NCBI RefSeq assembly: GCF_024868665.1
Contig: NC_079894.1
Span: 5,915,426-5,979,425 of the forward strand
Direction: 5' to 3'
From: Triplophysa rosa
Taxonomy: Eukaryota; Chordata; Actinopteri; Cypriniformes; Nemacheilidae
Length of the DNA stretch: 64,000 nucleotides
Positions within the stretch are counted from its first letter, which is position 1, and each line of letters begins with the position of its first letter. Shown here one piece after another: positions 1 to 11,361 of this stretch. The position numbers and the translations under genes are program-made. The notes beneath the pieces were generated by a model, which had not been told where the DNA came from, did no database searches, and worked only from the letters and a program-made list of their open reading frames with translations.

Positions 1-124
1 TCGATAGTAATAGTTATAATCACAGTCATTCTGGATTTATTTACAAAAGAGAATTCTGTTAAAATGGTGCATTACATCTGAGACCGTCCAAGATGTACTA
101 GGATAATGGGTTTTGTTATTCAGA

Positions 125-201
125 AGTAATTGTAATAGAATTAATCGAGGTGGGCTACTATATCAAACGTTTTGGATCTGGAACACGGCTGATTGTTTCC
201 G
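125..201 (+). other. TCR gamma J segment 1 with 12-spacer RSS
   Basis: Germline joining segment of the T-cell receptor gamma locus. A recombination signal precedes it: nonamer agtaattgt (125-133), 12-base spacer (134-145) and a poor heptamer cgaggtg (146-152) that keeps the GTG next to the coding end. The 49-base coding part (153-201) reads GYYIKRFGSGTRLIVS, with the FGxG motif of every J, and ends at a good donor (g|gtaag at 201/202). Its phase fits the constant exon: the final G joins AC to give an Asp codon. The heptamer is far from CACTGTG, so rearrangement efficiency is uncertain. The alternative RSS, using the T-rich stretch at 108-116, leaves a spacer of the wrong length. Confidence 0.8.
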
Positions 202-374
202 GTAAGAAACCGTGTCCGACATTCTTCTTGTTTATAGAATGATGTAAATTCCAATTTTGGCGTTGATTTACATTAAGCTAGAAAATATCCATATTTTACC
301 CATCCATTGGTTGAAACAACACCTAGGCCAGCATTTTTTTTTAGATGAATTTAGCAGGTTCTGTGTTATTCAGA

Positions 375-451
375 AGTATTTGTAATAGAATTAATCTGAG
401 TGGGCAACTGGATCAAACACTTTGGATCTGGAACACGACTGATAGTTAACG
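375..451 (+). other. TCR gamma J segment 2 with 12-spacer RSS
   Basis: Second joining segment, a close copy of J1. The RSS has nonamer agtatttgt (375-383), 12-base spacer (384-395) and heptamer ctgagtg (396-402). The coding part (403-451) reads GNWIKHFGSGTRLIVN and ends at donor g|gtagg in the same phase as J1. An in-frame TGA lies inside the heptamer region, which is removed by recombination. J1, J2 and their flanks share long similarity, so they arose by tandem duplication of a unit of about 250 bases. Confidence 0.8.
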
Positions 452-578
452 GTAGGAAAAAGAATCTTGTTTATAAACTCGTGTAAATTATGAATTGACA
501 TTTGTACTCTAAAGCCCATGGTTGGTAAACATATGGACAAACCCAAAAGTTTAGGGTTAAAGAAACCTAGAAATGAAA

Positions 579-822
579 AGTTTGGTTCCGAAACGAGATA
601 ACTCCGTTTTAAAAAAAAAATCAAAAATCATGTTTTTTATTATGTTATGTTTTTACTGTGTTTTATTGTGTTGGTTAGGTGTATTTATTTTTTAGAGTTA
701 TTATAGATTAAATCAAAACAAACCAACTGGAGTTTGGTTGATATTGATTGGAATGCACAATAAAAAACATGATTTTTGAAAATCTTTAAAAACGGAGTTA
801 TGTCATTTTGGAACCAAACTCT
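579..822. repeat. Palindromic MITE-like element between J2 and J3
   Basis: The two ends are inverted copies: tttggttccgaaacgagata near 581 mirrors the block ending ggaaccaaact near 820, and both halves continue through AACTCCGTTTT and CAAAAATCATGTTTTTTAT. A related copy lies at 5748-5860. No coding capacity. It sits inside the TRG J cluster. Confidence 0.65.
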
Positions 823-912
823 TCAAATTATCCTTATTTTACACAACCTTGGTTTAAAACAACCCACAATTTTAAGTGAGGTCAATGCAGTATAGGTTTT
901 GTGTTATTCAGA

Positions 913-990
913 AGTTTTTGTAAAATAATAATCTAAGTGAACACGGCTGGATCAAACATTATGGATCTGGAACACAACTACAGGAAACAG
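913..990 (+). pseudogene. Decayed TCR gamma J segment (J3)
   Basis: A third J-like segment. Its signal is nonamer agtttttgt (913-921, one mismatch to the canonical GGTTTTTGT), an 11-base spacer and heptamer ctaagtg (933-939). The coding part reads HGWIKHYGSGTQL from about 942, so the J phenylalanine is now tyrosine. Against J1 and J2, about 14 bases after the GSGT codons are deleted, removing the end of the J and its GT splice donor. A rearranged J3 could not splice normally to the constant exon. The RSS still looks usable. Sterile or cryptic splicing cannot be ruled out. Confidence 0.65.
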
Positions 991-1239
991 TGTCGCAGAC
1001 TTTGTTCTTGTTTATTTATGTAAAATCTAAGCTTTAGCCGCACTCATAAAATACTGGTTTGTTTTAAACCGTGGTTGAGTGAAAATGGACATTTAAAGAA
1101 AACCGTGAGAAAAACCGTGGATTTTTTTTATAGAAATACGTAATTCTGTAGGCTAAGTTAAAAGTACGATTTTTTTAACAGGCCTATACTTCCAGGTTAA
1201 CAGTTTATTGATGTTATATTACTGTTTTTCTCTCTGAAG

Positions 1240-1569
1240 ACAAAACGACTGTGGAGCCAGATCTAACGGCATATTCACCGTCAGAAAAACATGATAAAAA
1301 AAGTACTATGTTATGTCAAGCCAGCGGTATGTTTCCTGACCTTGTGAAATTCTCATGGAAAACGGAGAGCTCGTCAGGAAATTGGAACGAAGTGCCAAAT
1401 GAACATGTTGTAGAACAGAGGGATGAAAAGAACAACGAAATTTTCGTGACAAGTATGGTGATTGTGGATAAAGACACGGCCAAAAATAACAATTACCAAT
1501 GTATTGTTGAACATGAGGGAAACAAAAAGACAACCAAAACAGCTATAGTAAAACGAGGTAATTAACTTT

Positions 1570-1610
<41 letters not shown>

Positions 1611-2067
1611 GCTTTAATGGGCTATATGTCTCTTAGTAATTTTTCTTTCATATTTCAGATAAAGACGAAAGTTCAGAGAAAAAACCTGAGGATGACACTC
1701 CGAATCCAACATGTCCACCCAGCGAGAACACAAAACAGAATTTAGGTGAGTACATGTAAAAATGGGATTGTCTAACTTCTTAATTTTAACCATATGATGC
1801 CTAAACGCCAAAGCGAGGATAAACAAAACGTATACTTAAATAAAAAATAGATATGTGCAATATGTGTAAATAATAATAATAACAATAATAAATGTGCTTT
1901 TTCCTATAACAGAAAGCTTGGATCAAACACCCAGTTTCTATCTGTTTGTCTATGCATATGGTATAATGCTCATGAAGAACGGAGTATATTTTGCAGCTGT
2001 ATGTATATTTCTACTCAAGAGAAAGGCTGGAAAGAAAGATGAAAGCTCTCAAAAGCCAAGTAAATGA
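1240..2067 (+). CDS. TRGC: T-cell receptor gamma constant region (TRGC), 3 exons
   Basis: Constant part of the TCR gamma chain, which pairs with delta on gamma-delta T cells and signals through CD3. Exon 1 (1240-1557) encodes a C1-set Ig domain: Cys in TMLCQAS, Trp in VKFSWKT and Cys in NNYQCIVEH. Exon 2 (1659-1745) is a charged connecting peptide with one Cys (NPTCPPSE), a likely partner for the interchain disulfide. Exon 3 (1913-2067) holds the membrane segment SFYLFVYAYGIMLMKNGVYF, with the lysine TCR gamma uses to bind CD3, then a short basic tail ending at TGA 2065-2067. All junctions are phase 1 with GT/AG. The first codon is completed by the J segment, so there is no ATG of its own. 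An (AT)n tract lies in intron 1 and AATAAA at 2424-2429. The gamma assignment rests on membrane-segment similarity to mammalian TRGC and on stard3nl next door. Confidence 0.88.
1572..1610. repeat. (AT)n microsatellite in TRGC intron 1
   Basis: About 35 bases of alternating A and T directly after the exon 1 donor region. Confidence 0.9.
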
Positions 2068-2429
2068 AAGAAAAAACATCAAGCAAAAATAATTACTGGT
2101 ATTTTATTACTTTCATGAAAATGATGCATATTATTTTCTATACATTTTGTCATCTTTCTTTAATTATTTTTGTCTTTCATAGTGTTGCTCATATTTGTTT
2201 ATACAGTACTCTGTCACTTTTGGATAATTGCTTGGATTATTCAACATTATTTTATCCAACAGCTTTTGAAAATAGTTATTTTAAATAGCAGTCTTTAAAA
2301 TAGGCAATGAAATATTGGGATTTTAAGAATTGATGCATTCTTGCGAAATCTGCGTTTTTGCTTTTTGTTTGCAATGTTTTCTTATTTTTAGTCCTTCTGC
2401 TGAAACTTTCCTCTGACTCACAAAATAAA

Positions 2430-4301
2430 ACCTGATAAAGTAAATAAAATAAAGTCTGATAATTATTTTTGCATATATAACATTTACTAAACATTTTAAA
2501 ATCATATTTATGTTTAAAAACCAACAAATGTTTTTGAAAAATTACGCTTAATGAACCTGATAAATGACAGGTTAATACAAAGTGTTTGAGAGATTACCTT
2601 GAAGTGAAATTGAAATAAATACTAGTTACATAGTTACTAGCTAGTTAGTAAGTTGTTTTTAGGAAACAATGCATTAATTAATTACATAGCATGTATTAAA
2701 GTAGCACAAAAAGTCACATTAAGTAAAACAGAAATAGTATTGGTCAAATTCCCATTATATGTGCATTAAACGTGTCAATCAAAGAAAAATACAATGAAAA
2801 CTTACAAATAACAATAAATAATTAAAAAAAAGAAAAAATGTGTTCGAAGAAAGCTACTATAAATATCTCAGATACACTTTGTGTATGGTTTACATTTATT
2901 AGTAACAGTACACGATACATTTCTGTTATCATTTTTTTTAATGATCATACATTTAAAAACATCACCACGGTGATCGAAACTGCTGTGGCAGGAAAATGTG
3001 GTCGGGTATGTACAAGCTTGCTGGAAAGAAAACATGCACCAGTTTAACCACAGCATGATTTGCTGATAATGTATTAGCGGCTGCAGGGTGTTTGTCTTGC
3101 TCATCTAAGCGGTTATTTGTGGGCAAGGAGGTTTGACTGCACTATTCGTGAGAGCGCAAACTGACTCTTAGCGACAGTTTCCGATGCACTTGTTTTTCTC
3201 ATCTTCACATTCATTGCAAAGCAATCCATTATCTATGCATGCATTAAACTGATGAACAAAATTGCATAACATGAAGGCACACACTTAAGAAAAACGGTAA
3301 TTGTTTTAATACAGAACGAAATACAGACTAACATTGTCCAACATACAAGGCTTTATGGGTGCATATGAAGATAGCAGATCTGATAACTGTTTTAAGCAAT
3401 CCGGAGGTCCCAGACCTGCACCAGGTACATAGACCCGTATTCTGTAAGTGTGGCACAAGTAAACATAAGATGTTCAGTGTTCAGGAATGCTTTCTGATAT
3501 GACCCCAAAACAAACATAAAATCAGATCACTAGTCATGCGTACACTGTAAATCCCTCCTTTAAGAATATTTCGTGCAAAATGAGGCGAGTCCTTTATATT
3601 GGAAGTAAACAAAATCATATTTAAATCAAGCCTCCTGTCACTCAATGTTCATTCCACACACTATAGTGACTGATAGACAAGGCATTAAAACAGAAAAAAC
3701 ATGAGAGAATCAAAGAAAGAACAGCAAATCTTCACACAGTAATCAGTGGCAGTGCTGACCTGAGACTTAAACTGTTATTCACATTGAGGTCCTGTCCAGT
3801 GATGCGTATGCAATCAAAGACATAAAAAACCTTTATAGACTTAATGCAGACATGTGGATTTTACACCATGAACCGGTGGGTCTGCAATGACTGTGCAGGA
3901 GCAGAGCTGAGAACAACATAAACATGTAAACAAAAACCTCGCGATGAGCTCCGATATCATCCCTAGATTATAGACTTTACATATACACACTGTATAGTTC
4001 ACATTAAAATCCTTCATTCTTTTTTAATAAGCACTGCACAATTAACAGAATGCTTTTTGTTCCGTGGTAAAAATAAAGACGTAAACAAAAAACAAAATTT
4101 TACTAAGAGCTTTGACTTGGGTTAATTCAATTAACTCAAACTCAAGCAAGGACAAGATGAGTAGCCCCGGACACGGCTGTTGTAAGACCCCGGAACTCTG
4201 AGTAGTGGTCTGAGCTTCTGTTAAAAAAGGATAAAAGAAATCGTATTATTTACAGGAAGAAAATAAAGTTGATTGAACACAAGAATATCTTTTAATACCT
4301 A
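2430..4301. other. TRGC 3' flank and presumed stard3nl 3' UTR
   Basis: No coding exon recognised. TRGC (+) and stard3nl (-) converge here. On the minus strand a polypyrimidine-AG acceptor (TTTTTTAACAG near 4223) with a donor-like GTATTA just after the stard3nl stop suggests a separate 3' UTR exon below 4220. The rest is AT-rich with no obvious repeat. Confidence 0.4.
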
Positions 4302-6125
4302 CTAGACAATGGGCTTCTCCAGATCATGTTTATCATCAAGGTCTTCATCAGAGTCTACAGAAACAGAAGATGAGTTTTAGGTTTTTAGTGATAAGGGTTA
4401 ATTTTTTTGTAATTAGTGTTAAAGAAATGAACATATTACTTCACTGCAGGCCAACTCAACATGTCTGTTTACTGTTAAAACTGACAGTCAAAAAATATAC
4501 AGGTACCAATGAGCAGATTTTTTAATATATTTTTTGCAACGAAATGCAAAATGAAACTAAAATAAACATTTAAATATTTATACATATTCAGTTCCTGTGA
4601 TGCAGATGCAGTATGATCATTCAAATCTACAACACATCACTTGCTGTAAATTGTTGAAATAACTACAACATTATGTAGATAAAACCCTATACATTTAGGG
4701 TGTCAGTCAGACTTTGAACCCAAACCCCAATGTGGACAAAGAAGAAAAAGCTCTTTAAAGAAAACCCCGCGGTAATATAAATTTAAAACATGACAGATAC
4801 ATAAAGCAATTCAAAAGAGCTGATGCCTCAGAGGTCATTACTGGTTTAATTCTTATTCTGATTTCATTCTTATTTAAATCTACCAATCTATCAATCTACC
4901 CAAAGATTATGATAACATAGAAAAGCCTGAGCCAAATGTAAAGATTGTAGTAAAGTGTAGTTGAATGTAGTAAAGATGTCAATCAACCAGGTCAAGAATA
5001 TCATTGGCCTCTGGGTTAACACGAAAGAGGCCTTTTGTAAAAAATAAAATATTTCTGGATGTGCTTGTCTGAAATATTTTGTAATCAGAGCAAGATAAAA
5101 AGGATGTCTATTAAAAAACTAAAACCTGGGTTAATATTTTAGTATATAGTAGTGATCCCAGTCATGAGTGATATTATATAAAATCTGAAGCAAATGTGCC
5201 TTGGAGATGTTAAAACATGAAATTTATCAAAGCTGTACAAAATTGTACTCAAACAGCTTATTGTGTTTTTATATAATTGAAAATAAATATATACAGTTCT
5301 GGATAAAATTCAGAGATCACTTCAAATTTATCTTTAATCTGCATTTCTACATGTATTGTTGTCAATTCATTTTATTGTCTGTTGAATTGTGGCAAAGGCA
5401 AACCTAAGGAGTAACATAGTCACCCTACAGCAATGTGAAAGACATCTTATCTTCCATTAAATACATGTAAAATTAGTGACAACATTAGTGTTGTTATTCA
5501 AAAATGAATATGAATTTGTTTTCTTTGCAGCATTCGAGATCTGAGGAAACTTTTTTTTGTTATTTTGACCCGTTTGTCCAGTTATTTTCTGCAAATATTT
5601 TTATTTGCAATTTGGGAGAAATGCTGTCAATAGTTCAAAGAATGACAAAATAGTTAACATATAATTAAATCAGAAAAACTGAATTTTCGAGTGGTCTCTG
5701 AATTATTTTAGAACTGTATTCTAACATTACATTTATATTTGCAAAAACCAATAACTCCGTTTTTTTTTACTTTTTTAAAAATCATGTTTTTATAATAACT
5801 CAAAAAAATAGCTAACCAACACAATAAAACACAAAAACATGATTTTTCTCATTTATCTGTTTTGCAAATAAACTATTCATATACATTTCAGTCCCGTATA
5901 ATAATAAATGTATATAAAATGATCAAATCTATGCATTAATCTTTTTTAGCTGTACACTGTACTGAAGTGCACTGTAATAAACTCAAGATATATTATCCAT
6001 TAATATCTCCACCATTGACCACAGTGCACCTGAACTATGAAGGCGGCAATTCTCAGAAATATGTCAGTTACTGTTACGTGAACAGGGTGAGAACATGAGT
6101 TCAGTTTAACTGTTATAATTAAAGG

Positions 6126-6213
<88 letters not shown>

Positions 6214-8149
6214 ACGCACACGCACACGCACACGCACACGCACAAACAAAAACACTGTGTTAAATAAAAAATCTTTGATTTGATATACAAACCATTTGTT
6301 GCACGATTGCAAAAGGCTAGACTAGATATAACATTCATAAACATAACTTGCAATACATATTATAGAAGATACTCATGTGTTTCATCAGAGATCAGGGTCA
6401 AGTCATTACCTGCCATGGATTCAGGAGGGGAGTAGAACTGGCCTTCTGAAACTGCCCTTCCTGGATATAAGAGTGGTTCTTGATCTGATGCATGCTGCAC
6501 TGAAAGATGTCCTATCACACAGGACACACGTGTTAGCTAAATATCATGAAAATTACATAAGAACAAATGCAAAATGAAAGTGAGCTAAGTTATACTATCA
6601 CCCATAAGCAGTTATTATTATATGTTTGTTTAATTTGTGTTATTAGAAGTTTGACTCTCACTGATTTCATCACCAGCCTCCTGCGGCAGGACTTTAAAGT
6701 CTAGGAGCCACGTCTCTATCCATGCCAGAATGAAGGAGACGATGGGTAACAAGTACCCAAATGCCCCCTGAGACAGAAGCTGGACAACGAGTAGAATTTT
6801 TGGTAATTGTGAACTAAATAGAATGTGAAATGCAAAAGGAAAAAAATAGTATGAAAACCATCTCATACCTTAGACAGAATCACTTTAACTATTAAGAAAC
6901 CAGTGGTGATGGCTGTAGTTATCTGTAATATAGAAATGTGGCAATACGGTTACCATTACAATAATGAGTACATCTAAACATACATTACTTTATTTATCTA
7001 ATAGTAGAGATTAAGCAGTTCGTTTTTTGAACAATGAAAGAAAAAGACCCATTGAAAAAAACAGAGTCAAGTGGTGCAGCTTGTTAAAAAGTTAAGCAAC
7101 AGTGCCCTCTAGTGGAGGGTGGTGAGAAGTAAAGGAGAAGTCTGCCTACCGCAATAGCCCACCAGTGACGCAGCTTACATACAGCATACGCCAAAATCAA
7201 GGCTGCAAAACGGAACACTGCCAAGAGCTGAGGACACAGCAACAGATATTGCAAAAAATGTGATATGGTAGGAAATGTAATATAAGCAATGTAATATAAT
7301 GTAGTTCTAAAATACAGTATAACATATTGTGTATATGTTTATAGGGAAGACATGCTGCTGTACTGTACTTGTAAGGGCTGGTTTATCAACATCACATGAA
7401 GGATTTGTTGCATTTAACATGTAGACAATGATGTTGGGTAGCGGTTTTAAAATGCTTCATATTAACATACAGTAACAGTCAAATGCTTAACATAGTTAGA
7501 TTCATTTTCTACAGGTTTGAAATGACAAGAGGGCATGCAAATGATGACAGAATGTTCATTTTGAAGGTGAACTACTCCTTTAAGTCAGAGAATAAACTAC
7601 TGAACAGGAAAGCGTTTACGGTTTAGATGCTGGTAAAATGCCCGTAAAAATTACAGTACGTTCAAAAAAGGATGTCGGGTAGTATTGCACAGTACTTACA
7701 AATATATCAAAAAATGATTTGTGGTAGTCATACTTCAACACCTCTATCGTCAGCTGCTGTTGTATACCTCCATTGACCTAGAGGAGGACAGACAAAACAA
7801 AGAAACATCTCATCTGTGCTCATCTAACCAGAATGTAAGTGCAAATAAGTCACTATTGAACTGGTAGGAATATGCTGCATATTTCTACAACACGATGTCA
7901 TTTAAACATTCGTGACATTATACTGGTAGCAAGAGCCAGGGGATACGAGATGCTACAACATACGTTCAACTCAATGATCCACAGCAAAGTGACGAACAAA
8001 AGGTCAAAGGTCACAAACAGGCAGAAGGTTCTCCGAATATCTGAGATGCTCTTCTTTTCTCCTGCTTCATATGACTCGATGCGGGCAGAAAGGGGAGTGG
8101 AGTGAATGGAGCCCGCACCCCCCACATTGCTGCTGCACTGGCTGGCCAT
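4302..8149 (-). CDS. stard3nl: STARD3 N-terminal-like protein (MENTHO), 7 coding exons
   Basis: Late-endosomal MENTAL-domain protein that binds cholesterol and tethers endosomes to the ER. Coding exons on the minus strand: 8149-7964, 7777-7700, 7227-7150, 6922-6869, 6779-6662, 6499-6410 and 4354-4302, giving 218 aa (human about 234). Phases agree at every junction. It starts MASQCSSNVG; an upstream ATG in the same frame is closed by TGA. Diagnostic blocks are RRTFCLFVTFDLLFVTLLW, LRHWWAIA, GAFGYLLPIVSFILAWIETW and DFKVLPQEA. Four membrane helices fill residues about 40-165. The motif QFYSPPES in exon 6 matches the phospho-FFAT that binds VAP proteins in STARD3. No START domain follows, which separates it from STARD3. 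The C-terminus ends EKPIV rather than the human PLLEL. Confidence 0.93.
5748..5860. repeat. Partial copy of the AACTCCG palindromic element
   Basis: Shares AACTCCGTTTTT, AAAAATCATGTTTTTAT and the GTTAGCTAACCAACACAATA-type centre with the element at 579-822. It lies in the long last intron of stard3nl. Confidence 0.5.
6127..6244. repeat. (CA)n microsatellite passing into (CACACG)n
   Basis: About 75 bases of pure CA, then about seven in-phase CACACG units (6201-6242), within stard3nl intron 6. Open frames across it are low-complexity artefacts. Confidence 0.95.
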
Positions 8150-10292
8150 GACTCCTCAGTCTCATCCAATCATGTCACTCCATTCCGCTTTCCGGAAAGT
8201 CCGACTCTGCAGTCATGACCAGCTTTGAAGAAACACACAGATAGTGGAGACATTTCACACAGTGGCAGGACATGTTTAAAGGTATGGGTGTCACATGATC
8301 TGTCACGATAACGAAACCCCCACTATAAAACCTGCACAGTCAGTAAGTGGACATTTTTCAAGACACCAAATGAGGAAATACTAATGCTGAAGATTGAATC
8401 GAAAAAGACCAGGATAAATATAACATAAAAATGAATGCGCCTTTAGAATAACCTTTTCGGATTAGAAGATCGGTAACTAAATTGAACAAATGGTTAATTT
8501 TTCTACTGATAACTATCATGAGAAGTAACTGTTTATGTTTTTGCCCGGTTAGTCCGACATCAAGTTCCAGAAAACCCTGAAGAACATAGCAGAGGGTTTA
8601 ATAGAACAGTGACTGTCTGTTGTTAGCCAAGTTCCTCCTATTGCTGTCATTTACTGAAAAACGACCAGCAGTGGCATTTTTAAGACTTCATTGTTTGCAT
8701 TCCCACACTGCATGTCTGGTTCAACCGGATTTTTCTGCCTTAAAAAGAAACACAACAATTCATTTTTTAATGCTGTTATTATTATGATTAACTGGTCAAC
8801 ACTTTACATGAATAAATATATGTTGTAGTGTTATCAATGGATCATTTAATATCTATGGGCATCAAGCGGGCCTAGTTCGTTTCATCTATTGACAAAAATA
8901 TGAAAGTACAGTAATTATGAGTAATGTACTTTGTACACGGTACAAGATGGATTACGTATGAGTGTTTATTGTGTATTACGTGTACTGATTGTTTCGGAGC
9001 GTTGATTAGTATTTTGCATACTAGAGGCTAGCATGACACTATCGTACAACAGGGAAAGCAGGGCAGATTTCTATAATGTTAAATCTCTGACACACTGCCA
9101 TAATTACACACCACAGATGACAGTCTTAAAATCTTAAAACTGTTAAAAATAATGAACAATCACGAATCCTGTAAGCAAGCAATCCTCTTTGGCTGTATTG
9201 ATTCAGCCTTGTTAACAAGCTCCGGTTCACCGAGATTTTGCTGCCACGTTTTGATTTCAAAATACAACGCCAATTTGCGATCGTGTTACTTACCTTGGTT
9301 TGTAATCCTATGCAAATCGTTGTATTTAGGCGATCATTGAACGATCATCTGTGTTCACCAAACTCTCGCACCACCATCTAATGACTTTCGTTTCAGTCGG
9401 ACAGGAAACAGTGCGATGTTGTTTTGGAAAGGGAATTCTGGGATATGTAGTGCAATCCGGAACTGTGGCAGGTGTACAAACAACTCCAAATTTAGACAAG
9501 AAAGACTCAAACAACAAACGTTTTAGATTCCTTTGTAACATATATTAATGTCCACAAATATCTGGCAGAGAAGTTCACTCATAATTTAGTTATATACCAT
9601 GAATAAGAGCGCGATTTCCCTATTTGACAATGAAATATTCTGCTAGCATAAATATGTTATTAATAAAGTAATTCAAGATGCAACGTAAACATCATGTAAA
9701 GATAAAAGTCAGGTTTTAATTAAACGTTTTATTGCTCCATGTAGGCTACACTGTCTGTAAACAACACAAAATTCTATGTTTTCAAATAATAAGGCAAATA
9801 GTGATTCATCAACCAGAAAAACTTACAACAGTAGTAACAACAGCATTTTATTGGATTCAAATTACCTGAAAACAAAATGTAAAAGCAGCAGTCACACAGT
9901 AAATCTGCTTCAAAGAAAGAATGAAATAAAGTAGTCGGACTGATTATTTCTAAAATAAAAATCATTTTAATATGTAGTTGAATTGATAATTAATTCTAAA
10001 ATTAAAGTGCTAAATTAGTTCACCCTGGTGAAGCAAAACACCATTTCCATATTTCAACGTTACAATTGTGCTTAGAACAATGACATTGACAGTAAAACCA
10101 GAATATGAATATTCTTGGGAAATGTAATTGCACCAAATTATGTTTATGTGACTGTAATCATTCCCTTGCAGTGTAATATCAGTACATTTCAAAGATGTAA
10201 GTCTACTTTTTATGATTAATCTAGAGTATATTGAGTATATGTAACGCATAGCCCTGGTGTTTATTAATAAGGAGCAGAGATAAATGAGGTGT
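8150..10292. other. stard3nl upstream region and epdr1 3' flank
   Basis: Apart from the candidate UTR exon near 9294-9451, no exon is recognised. The octamer ATGCAAAT is at 9311-9318. The part nearest 10292 is presumably epdr1 3' UTR. AT-rich, with no clear repeat. Confidence 0.35.
9294..9451 (-). promoter_or_regulatory. Candidate stard3nl 5' UTR exon and promoter
   Basis: A strong minus-strand donor (CCAAG|GTAAGT) ends at 9294. About 150 bases upstream, at 9439-9451, the minus strand reads ACTACATATCCCA, which fits ACTAYRNNNCCCR, a motif common in vertebrate housekeeping promoters and bound by ZNF143-type factors. A matching acceptor could be CTGCAG near 8208. The start site is inferred, not seen. 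Confidence 0.4.
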
Positions 10293-11361
10293 TCAGCAGT
10301 CAGGCACCATTTTCTCAGACAGCGCTGATTGGCAGGTGCTGGGTGGAATGAACACCCCAGGGTCACTGATGCCCATCTGAAGGTCAAAGACGCGAGTGGA
10401 CGTTGTCACACTGCTGTTCTTGGTGTATGTCTCCTGCACGGGATAGCAGTCCTTTAGAGTGTACACACCCACCCAGGCTTCATCTGTGAGAAACACATAA
10501 AAACCATTATACGAGGTTTGCTCCTTACATTATTATTTCGGTAGACAGAAATAAAAGAAGGTCATTTGTGCATTAGGATTGAGGTCCTAGTTCAAAACTT
10601 TAGTTTCTGACTAAAATTAAATAAATGCCCCACAAATGATATGTACACATACTTTTGCGAGCTGGTTTACGATCAGACCATTCTTGGACCTCAATCGTGT
10701 CTCCAGGTCCACCAATGAAGTACTGATCCTCATATGTGGAGTTCAGAGGGACGTCATAAGGGTCCCAGGCCTCGGTTAGAGCGAGTTTTGCACAATTTTT
10801 AGTAACTTGTTCAATCTGAAAATACACTCCACTTTTGTACAGGTAGATGTACTCGTAGAACCTTAAAGGAAATAAGAATACAACATTAAGCTTTAAACTT
10901 GCACACGATTCTGACTGTTATGACGTCATCTCTTACGCAACAACAAAACACTGGAATGAGTAGAGTATAATAATAATACATACATACACCTATAGCACAT
11001 TGGACCTTAATAAAAAGCATTTAACTAGATGAATATGAGCAGCTCGAGTTTTGTGCTGCATCAACACAAAAGTGCACAGTGATGAGAACACGTAATGTTT
11101 TATTAAAGCGTACTTCTTGCATGGTGTGTGTCCTGTCTTCTGTTCCAGGACCCTAATTTGTTGATTCTGAGCATCGTAGGAGACCGCTGCCCGTGTGTTT
11201 CTGCCTGTGCTGTGGTCATATTCAACGGTACGACCCTCCCATTGTAACGGAGCGAGACAGGGCTGCACCGGCGGAGCTTCTGACGCGGGATAGCCCAGGC
11301 AGGGTAACGTTACCGTCGCCGACCAGATGAATGTAAGCATAAATACAACGAAACCTAACAT
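10293..11361 (-). CDS. epdr1: Ependymin-related protein 1 (EPDR1/MERP1), 3 exons
   Basis: Secreted or lysosomal ependymin-family glycoprotein, thought to bind lipid in a beta-sandwich pocket. Exons on the minus strand: 11361-11114, 10861-10653 and 10483-10293, giving 215 aa (human 224). It begins with a signal peptide (MLGFVVFMLTFIWS...). Family blocks read in order: PCLAPLQWEGRTVEYD, RAAVSYDAQNQQIRVLEQK, EDQYFIGGPGDTIEVQEWSD, VGVYTLKDCYPVQETY and PSTCQSALSEKMVPDC before TGA. The conserved cysteines are present and an NST glycosylation sequon is in exon 2. Junction phases are 2 and 1. The closest match is EPDR1 rather than brain ependymin, and stard3nl beside it supports this. A minus-strand CCAAT box lies at 11503-11507, about 140 bases above the ATG. 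Confidence 0.93.

Noticed and set aside
6106..6353. Minus-strand frames of Val-Cys and Val-Arg repeats
   Set aside because: Pure translation of the (CA)n/(CACACG)n microsatellite.
4302..8149. STARD3 (MLN64) instead of STARD3NL
   Set aside because: The protein stops after the FFAT-bearing tail with no START domain, and its TRG and epdr1 neighbours match STARD3NL.
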